Notes under the pieces: model-generated
Database searches by the model: none
What the model was told of the DNA's origin: nothing
What the model saw: only the letters and a program-made list of their open reading frames with translations
Translations under genes and position numbers: made by a program
Source of the DNA: Hyphomicrobiales bacterium
GTDB taxonomy: Bacteria; Pseudomonadota; Alphaproteobacteria; Rhizobiales; Rhizobiaceae
Reading direction: 5' to 3'
Assembly (NCBI GenBank): GCA_900472485.1
Contig: UCII01000008.1
Coordinates: 62,001 to 126,000, forward strand
Length of the DNA stretch: 64,000 bases
In this document: positions 56,620-64,000 of the stretch, in pieces
Layout of the letters: every line of letters starts with the position of its first letter
Position numbering within the stretch: the stretch's first letter is position 1

Positions 56620-57807
56620 ATGACTTCAGCGTTCATCTCCCATTTGCGCAACGAACTTCTCGGCCTGAAAGAAGTCGGCCTCTATAAGGCCGAGCGCGTC
56701 ATCACCTCCAAACAGGCTGGCGAAATCGCCGTGCTCGGCGGCGCGCGCGTCCTCAATTTCTGTGCTAACAACTATCTCGGCCTCGCTGACAACGAAGAGC
56801 TTGCCGAGGCCGCAAAGAAAGCGCTCGATCGCTATGGCTACGGCATGGCTTCGGTTCGCTTCATTTGCGGCACGCAGGAGGAGCACAAGCAGCTCGAGGC
56901 GCGGATTTCCGCTTTCCTCGGGATGGAGGCGACTGTCCTCTATTCCTCCTGTTTCGATGCCAATGGCGGGTTGTTCGAGACGTTGCTGTCGGAAGAGGAT
57001 GCCATCATCTCGGATGCCCTCAATCATGCCTCGATCATCGATGGGGTACGGCTCTCCAAGGCGAAGCGCTTCCGCTACGCCAACAACGACATGGCGGCTT
57101 TGGAAGAAGAGCTGAAGAAGGCCGAGGGCAGCCGCTTCAAGCTGATTGCGACCGATGGCGTCTTTTCGATGGACGGCATCATCGCCAATCTCAGCGGCGT
57201 CTGCGATCTGGCGGAGAAATATGGCGCGATGGTCATGGTCGATGACAGCCATGCGGTCGGTTTCGTCGGTGAGCATGGCCGGGGATCGGCTGAATACTGC
57301 GGCGTCGAAGGCCGAATCGACATTATCACCGGCACGCTCGGCAAGGCGCTTGGCGGCGCTTCCGGCGGTTATACTTCTGCCAGGGGTGAGATCGTCGAGT
57401 GGTTGCGGCAGCGTTCGCGCCCCTATCTGTTCTCCAACACCTTGGCACCCGTCATCGCCGCAGCCTCGCTGAAGGTCTTCGATCTGATCGAAAATGGCGC
57501 CGATTTGCGTGCACGCCTTCGAGGCAATGCCGAACTCTTCCGCCGAGAGATGACCAAGCTCGGCTTCACGCTCGCCGGCGCCGATCACCCGATCATCCCC
57601 ATCATGCTTGGGGACGCGAAGCTCGCGCAGGACATGGCGGCGCTCATGCTGCAGAAGGGCGTCTACGTCATCGGCTTTTCCTTCCCCGTGGTGCCGAAGG
57701 GGCAGGCGCGTATCCGCACACAGATGTCGGCTGCCCATTCGAAGGCCGATGTCGAAAAGGCGATTGCAGCCTTTGCCGAAGCCGGAAAAGAACTCGGAAT
57801 CATTTGA
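56620..57807 (+). CDS. kbl: Glycine C-acetyltransferase
   Basis: The 395-residue PLP enzyme cleaves 2-amino-3-ketobutyrate with CoA to glycine and acetyl-CoA. The family signatures are the PLP-lysine segment [15 protein letters not shown] near 240-254, [10 protein letters not shown] near 207-216 and [14 protein letters not shown]. tdh follows 21 bases later on the same strand, giving the complete two-step threonine-to-glycine route. Confidence 0.96.
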   Translation: MTSAFISHLRNELLGLKEVGLYKAERVITSKQAGEIAVLGGARVLNFCANNYLGLADNEELAEAAKKALDRYGYGMASVRFICGTQEEHKQLEARISAFLGMEATVLYSSCFDANGGLFETLLSEEDAIISDALNHASIIDGVRLSKAKRFRYANNDMAALEEELKKAEGSRFKLIATDGVFSMDGIIANLSGVCDLAEKYGAMVMVDDSHAVGFVGEHGRGSAEYCGVEGRIDIITGTLGKALGGASGGYTSARGEIVEWLRQRSRPYLFSNTLAPVIAAASLKVFDLIENGADLRARLRGNAELFRREMTKLGFTLAGADHPIIPIMLGDAKLAQDMAALMLQKGVYVIGFSFPVVPKGQARIRTQMSAAHSKADVEKAIAAFAEAGKELGII

Positions 57808-57828
57808 ATTGGTTGGAGAGAGCCGATC

Positions 57829-58866
57829 ATGTCGAACATGATGAAAGCGTTGGTCAAATCCAGGCCGGAAGTCGGGCTGTGGATGGAACATGTGCCGGTT
57901 CCGGAGGTCGGCCCGAACGATGTCCTGATCCGGGTCAGGAAGTCGGCGATCTGCGGCACGGATGTCCATATTTGGAACTGGGATCAATGGGCGCAAAAAA
58001 CCATTCCCGTTCCGATGGTGGTCGGCCACGAATTTTGCGGTGAGATCGCCGAGATCGGTTCCGCCGTGACGAAATATCATGTCGGCGAGCGCGTCTCGGG
58101 TGAAGGTCATATCGTCTGCGGCAAGTGTCGCAATTGCCGGGCGGGTAGGGGTCATCTCTGCCGCAACACGCTCGGCGTCGGCGTCAACCGTCCCGGCTCT
58201 TTCGGCGAATTCGTCTGCATTCCCGAGTCCAATGTCGTGCCGATCCCCGACGATATCCCGGATGAAATCGCCGCGATCTTCGATCCCTTCGGCAACGCGG
58301 TCCACACCGCACTTTCCTTCGATCTGGTCGGCGAGGACGTGCTCGTCACCGGCGCGGGGCCGATCGGCATCATGGGGGCGATGGTCGCCAAGCGCTCCGG
58401 CGCCCGCAAGGTCGTCATCACCGATATCAATCCGACCCGGCTGGCGCTTGCCCGCAAGGTGGGCATCGATCACGTCGTCGATGCTTCCCAGGAGAATCTT
58501 GCCGATGTGATGAAGTCCATCGGCATGACCGAGGGTTTCGATGTGGGGCTGGAAATGTCAGGGGCGGCTCCCGCCTTTCGCGACATGATCGATAAGATGA
58601 ATAACGGTGGCAAAATCGCCATTCTCGGCATCGCGCCGGCCGGCTTCGAGATCGACTGGAACAAGGTCATCTTCAAGATGCTGAACCTGAAGGGTATCTA
58701 TGGCCGCGAGATGTTCGAGACCTGGTACAAGATGATCGCCTTCGTGCAAGGCGGTCTCGATGTATCGCCCGTCATCACCCACCGTATCGGCATCAATGAT
58801 TTTCGCGATGGCTTCGAAGCCATGCGTTCTGGAAACTCCGGCAAGGTCGTAATGGACTGGAATTGA
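57829..58866 (+). CDS. tdh: L-threonine 3-dehydrogenase
   Basis: The 345-residue zinc alcohol-dehydrogenase-type enzyme oxidises threonine to 2-amino-3-ketobutyrate with NAD. Catalytic zinc ligands are Cys42, His47 and the GHE motif (His67, Glu68). A structural zinc site is formed by Cys97, Cys100, Cys103 and Cys111. The nucleotide motif [13 protein letters not shown] lies near 180. With kbl it forms the kbl-tdh pair, and the ATG follows TGGAGAGAG. Confidence 0.97.
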   Translation: MSNMMKALVKSRPEVGLWMEHVPVPEVGPNDVLIRVRKSAICGTDVHIWNWDQWAQKTIPVPMVVGHEFCGEIAEIGSAVTKYHVGERVSGEGHIVCGKCRNCRAGRGHLCRNTLGVGVNRPGSFGEFVCIPESNVVPIPDDIPDEIAAIFDPFGNAVHTALSFDLVGEDVLVTGAGPIGIMGAMVAKRSGARKVVITDINPTRLALARKVGIDHVVDASQENLADVMKSIGMTEGFDVGLEMSGAAPAFRDMIDKMNNGGKIAILGIAPAGFEIDWNKVIFKMLNLKGIYGREMFETWYKMIAFVQGGLDVSPVITHRIGINDFRDGFEAMRSGNSGKVVMDWN

Positions 58867-59316
58867 TGCCATTCGGACACACTTCCGGGCTCGGTAATAC
58901 CTGCCGATGCTGGAAATGTGAGGCTTTGCTCAGGATGCTCTTGTCATCGCGCGGGGACTTCCTAAATACGGGAAACAATAAAGTGCTGCGTGCGGAGCCT
59001 GTGGATAAGGCTTTTTCGCGCATTTAACGGGCTTTTTTGCTGGAAAAGCTTGACGAGAACTAAAATTCTGGGAATCACCGTTTGACTTCGGAAAGAACGG
59101 TAAAACTGGATCAAGCGGATCACCTGATATCATGGCCGGAAATCCAAACGCAATCCAGCTTTGCACTCCGGTGGCGGTGATCGTGGTTAATCGGGCATTA
59201 AAGGTCATTCCGTTAGGTGTTCGTCGGTGAGTCGCAGCTGGTGCAGGGCGCGCCAGCCAGTGTGATTGTTTCACCGCGTGAAAGTTTGCAGCGTCAGGGA
59301 AAGCGACGATATAAAA
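58867..59316. other. Intergenic region upstream of rpoD
   Basis: These 450 bases hold no convincing gene. A CTTGAC hexamer at 59049-59054 resembles a rhizobial -35 element, but a good -10 at 17-18 bases is missing. The rpoD promoter or promoters, including any heat-shock one, should lie here. No hairpin with a T-tract was seen after tdh. Confidence 0.45.
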
Positions 59317-61377
<2,061 letters not shown>

Positions 61378-61417
61378 GATCTGGCGCAAGCCGACATCTG
61401 CCGTCTAGAAAACAAGG

Positions 61418-61446
61418 CCCGGTTCGCGAAAGTGAGCCGGGTTTTT
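61418..61446 (+). terminator. Rho-independent terminator of rpoD
   Basis: CCCGGTTC and GAGCCGGG (with one G-T pair) around an eight-base loop are followed by five T residues. It lies 40 bases past the rpoD stop. Confidence 0.85.
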
Positions 61447-61477
61447 AGTTGGCATTATCAAATTTGAGGAGCCACTT

Positions 61478-62278
61478 TTGGCAAGCAAACCGCAATTCAT
61501 GGAGATATCCCTTCCTGTCCGACTGCGCGATCTGCTGGCCGGGTATGAATGGCGGCAGGATGGGCTTGGCCGCTCCTCGGCCCATGTCTTCCGGCTTGAG
61601 GCCGATGGGCTTGCGCCCGTCTATCTCAAGACCGAGCTGGCCGATCCCTTGGGTGAACTGGCCGGCGAGGTTGCGAGGCTGCGATGGCTCGCCTCGCAGG
61701 GCCTTGCCTGCCCGGAGATCATTGCGCACGAGACGGATGGTGAACGCGAATGGCTTTTGATGAGCGCTCTTCCAGGCCGCGATTTCGTCAGCGCGGAGCG
61801 GCTGCAGCCGCTCGAGCGGGCGCGGCTTTTGGCGGATGCCTTGCGGCAATTGCACGCCGTCGACATCGCTGCCTGCCCCTTCGATCATCGGCTGGAGAAC
61901 AGAATTGCTGCGGCAAAGGCGCGCTTGCTTGCCGGCCGCGTTGATGAGGATGATTTCGATGAGGCCAGGCTTGGAAGATCGGCAGAAGATCTCTTCCACG
62001 AACTTCAGGCCAAGAGACCGTCAACGGAGAATCTGGTCGTCACTCATGGCGATGCCTGCCTTCCGAATTTCATGGCCGACGGCCCGAAATTCACAGGCTA
62101 TATCGATTGCGGCCGCCTCGGCGTGGCTGATCGCCATCAGGATATTGCACTTGCCTGTGGCAGCATCGAGCACAACTTCGGAGAGGAATTGGTTGCGGAG
62201 TTTTTGAAAGCCTATGGCGATTTTGAGCCGCAAGCCGAAAAGATGGCATACTATCAGTTGCTGGATGAGTTCTTCTAA
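61478..62278 (+). CDS. APH(3')-type aminoglycoside phosphotransferase-like kinase
   Basis: The 266-residue protein has the protein-kinase-like fold of the APH family: an N-lobe ending in the Lys of VYLKTEL, the catalytic motif VVTHGDACLPNFM and the metal-binding IDCGRLGVADRHQDIALA, both typical of APH(3') enzymes. Resistance is not shown; many chromosomal relatives phosphorylate other substrates. I use the TTG at 61478 because GAGGAG lies six bases upstream. The next in-frame ATG, at 61499, is seven codons later. Confidence 0.88.
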   Translation: MASKPQFMEISLPVRLRDLLAGYEWRQDGLGRSSAHVFRLEADGLAPVYLKTELADPLGELAGEVARLRWLASQGLACPEIIAHETDGEREWLLMSALPGRDFVSAERLQPLERARLLADALRQLHAVDIAACPFDHRLENRIAAAKARLLAGRVDEDDFDEARLGRSAEDLFHELQAKRPSTENLVVTHGDACLPNFMADGPKFTGYIDCGRLGVADRHQDIALACGSIEHNFGEELVAEFLKAYGDFEPQAEKMAYYQLLDEFF

Positions 62279-62513
62279 CGGCGATGCGACCGTCTAAGAG
62301 ATGCGCGATCACGCAGGTTTGTTTTTGCGCCATTGCGGATCGCGCGGAGGCCTGACAAGTTCGATTTCGACCGAGGCCTCTTTCGCGGCGCATGGTCGGG
62401 TACCATATGTCAGCGACCGGAAAGTCTTCTGATCTGTTTGCCGATAAGGATCGAATGAATCGATGCATTGTTTTCGCCTGATTGCTTTTTCGTCGCGAGC
62501 CATCCGCTGAACG

Positions 62514-64000
62514 ATGGAAAAGGTTGCGGAAAAGCGGGATAGGGAGATAAGGCCGGGCTTTGTCCTGTCGATCCTTCTGCACGTCCTGTTTGTCGCGATT
62601 TTTTTGCTGCCGCTATTTCCCGCGCCACCCGAGGCGAAGCCCGAGCAGAGCGTCAATGTCGAGCTCGTGCCGCAGCAGGAGGAAAAGCAGGAGCTTGCGA
62701 CGAAAGAGAATGAAAAGCCCGACCAGCCTCCCAAGCCGACGCCAAGACCTGATGAGAAGCCGGCGCAGCAGACGGCCGAAACCCAACAGGAGCCACAGCA
62801 GCCTGAGGGAAAGAAGGCGGACGAACAGCCGCCAAAGCAAGCCGATCCCAACGGCAAGAAACAGGCAGAGAAGCCCGTAGCCAAGCCTGACGAGGCCAAG
62901 GCCGATAAGCCGATAGAGCAGGCGAAGTCCGAACCCAAGCCCGATGATCCCGCGGCTGACAAGCCCGTCGAGAAGGCGGAACAGCAGCCCTCTGCGACAG
63001 AGACTCCGCCTGAAGCAAAAGAAACACCTCCCGAATCCAAGCGGTCCAATCCTGATCATAAACAAACTGCGGCCGATTTCAGGAATGAAGATCTGAGCAA
63101 AGATGATTTGTCATCGGCATCTAAAGTAGAGAACGCAACTCTATCGCCTAAGATAAATGATAGCCAACCGCTGAAGGAATCTCAAACATCGGCCGCAACT
63201 GGCGACAGAGAGTCGCCAGTTGCCAAGGAAGCGGCCGAGAATCCTACTGCTTCGGAGTCTGAGACTCCGAAGTTGACTGCGGCCGATTCCAACTCTCAAC
63301 TGCAAAATTCTGAGCCTTCGGAACAAGGCGAGCCGAATGAATCGGGTATGGGTTCCTTGAACTCCGACCAGCAAAGTCAATCTGTACCTATATCTACGCC
63401 GCAAGTGCTGGCCACAGATTCATCGTCGGACACTAAAGTTGATCCATCCGACGAGCTTCAGTCCCGTCAAAATGCCGCAAACGTCACTGTTCCAGGCGTC
63501 ATGGCGTCCGGACAACCGAAGATGGGTGAAGCGAGAAATTCGCCCGGCAACTCGACAGCGGAGGGTGGCGCTGGGCTCGTGATCGAGCCAATGCCGGAAC
63601 AACGCGGCCAGACTTCTCGGTCCGAGCTCACAGAGGGAGAGCAAAAGGCGAGAGCAGTTGTTTCCGCAAAAGCAGGTTCCCCAGCTTCTGCGGCACCTTT
63701 TGTTCAGGCCAAGCGATTGTACTCGGCGGATGAGCTTTCACGACTTCCAAAGGGCTTTTTAGCGCAATGGAAGCAACTTTCCGCACAAATGCGGATAAGT
63801 CAGCTTTGCAACTCGGAGGGGGCGGCCCAATTGAACGCTGCTGGGTTACATATACTGCGTTTTGGTTTGCCGCACATTTCCGAGAGCCGAAGCGCCAGCC
63901 GGAGTATAGAGACGGACAAGGCCGTATATCGAACGTCTGACGGCTATCACTATGTTGGGGTGAAATGTAACGTCGATAGCAGTGCGACGAAAGTGATATC
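62514..64000 (+). CDS. TolA/TonB-like DUF930 protein, cut by the window end
   Basis: An open frame from ATG 62514 runs to the last base with no stop, giving at least 495 residues. It begins with a charged start, one membrane segment (about 15-35: PGFVLSILLHVLFVAIF) and SVNVELVP. Residues 40-175 are Pro/Lys/Glu/Gln-rich, as in periplasm-spanning linkers. From about 175 the chain turns Ser/Thr/Asn-rich with less GC-rich codons, and from about 400 a domain resembling DUF930 appears (RLPKGFLAQWKQLSAQMR). An inner-membrane-anchored, periplasmic role is likely. The ribosome-binding site is weak. The 3' end is missing. Confidence 0.85.
   Translation, partial: MEKVAEKRDREIRPGFVLSILLHVLFVAIFLLPLFPAPPEAKPEQSVNVELVPQQEEKQELATKENEKPDQPPKPTPRPDEKPAQQTAETQQEPQQPEGKKADEQPPKQADPNGKKQAEKPVAKPDEAKADKPIEQAKSEPKPDDPAADKPVEKAEQQPSATETPPEAKETPPESKRSNPDHKQTAADFRNEDLSKDDLSSASKVENATLSPKINDSQPLKESQTSAATGDRESPVAKEAAENPTASESETPKLTAADSNSQLQNSEPSEQGEPNESGMGSLNSDQQSQSVPISTPQVLATDSSSDTKVDPSDELQSRQNAANVTVPGVMASGQPKMGEARNSPGNSTAEGGAGLVIEPMPEQRGQTSRSELTEGEQKARAVVSAKAGSPASAAPFVQAKRLYSADELSRLPKGFLAQWKQLSAQMRISQLCNSEGAAQLNAAGLHILRFGLPHISESRSASRSIETDKAVYRTSDGYHYVGVKCNVDSSATKVI

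Noticed and set aside
62309-63049. Two long minus-strand frames rich in Gly/Ser/Leu/Phe
   Set aside because: They mirror the Pro/Lys/Glu-rich linker of the plus-strand DUF930 gene.

Overview
The window is chromosomal DNA of an alphaproteobacterium of the Rhizobiaceae, most likely Rhizobium in the broad sense. The sequence is GC-rich and densely coded. It carries the rhizobial neighbourhood greA / LPS-core glycosyltransferases / lrp / trxB / lsrB, with a tandem pair of AbcR-type sRNAs beside lsrB. Rhizobial envelope families (BA14K-like, DUF1236, DUF930) and a PetP/PetR-type regulator pair fit the same group. No insertion sequence, prophage, CRISPR array, tRNA or rRNA gene was seen. Species is not determined.

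Layout: (1) 1-8.6 kb: a 5'-truncated unknown gene, an MFS transporter, then a leftward run lgt, midA-like, pgeF, creatinase-like hydrolase, lipoprotein, prs. (2) 8.8-11.2 kb: rightward ubiK-like, ybjN-like, proC, csaA-like. (3) 11.2-14.5 kb: leftward marR (petP-like), ompR (petR-like), sensor kinase and DUF1349 gene, the last joined through a GA microsatellite acting as ribosome-binding site. (4) 14.9-21.3 kb: small envelope proteins, an MBL hydrolase, a P-loop ATPase, cspA, a DMT transporter and a frameshifted PQQ sugar dehydrogenase. (5) 21.8-28.9 kb: aatA, chaA, DUF2188, GrpB, a LysR/NAD(P)-epimerase divergent pair, and an arsR / micro-ORF / Old Yellow Enzyme run. (6) 29.0-39.3 kb: two AbcR-like sRNAs, lsrB, trxB, lrp, two polysaccharide-type enzymes, lpsB-like, greA, carB. 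(7) 39.4-47.6 kb: LytTR membrane regulator with DUF2306, zinc metallopeptidase, aldo/keto reductase with divergent LysR, MFS and MATE exporters, EVE protein. (8) 47.7-55.5 kb: carA, yqeY, an unknown protein, a small exported protein surrounded by stem-loops, dnaG, recQ. (9) 55.6-64 kb: SDR, kbl-tdh, rpoD, an APH-type kinase, and a TolA-like DUF930 protein cut by the window end.

Functionally, most of this is housekeeping: PRPP, carbamoyl phosphate and proline synthesis, replication priming, and the primary sigma factor. Around it lies envelope and redox biology. lsrB-trxB, the OYE operon and the AbcR sRNAs suggest a stress- and uptake-regulating block next to the LPS-core genes. kbl-tdh form a threonine-degradation pair.

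The least explained DNA is 50.6-51.2 kb. It holds a 16-bp palindrome, three consecutive hairpins with a possible competing pairing, a 77-codon exported-protein gene, a leader hairpin and a nested stem-loop. This is my best candidate for an undescribed element. The AbcR pair is the best-supported non-coding feature. Nothing else stands out as an unmistakably new multi-gene system.
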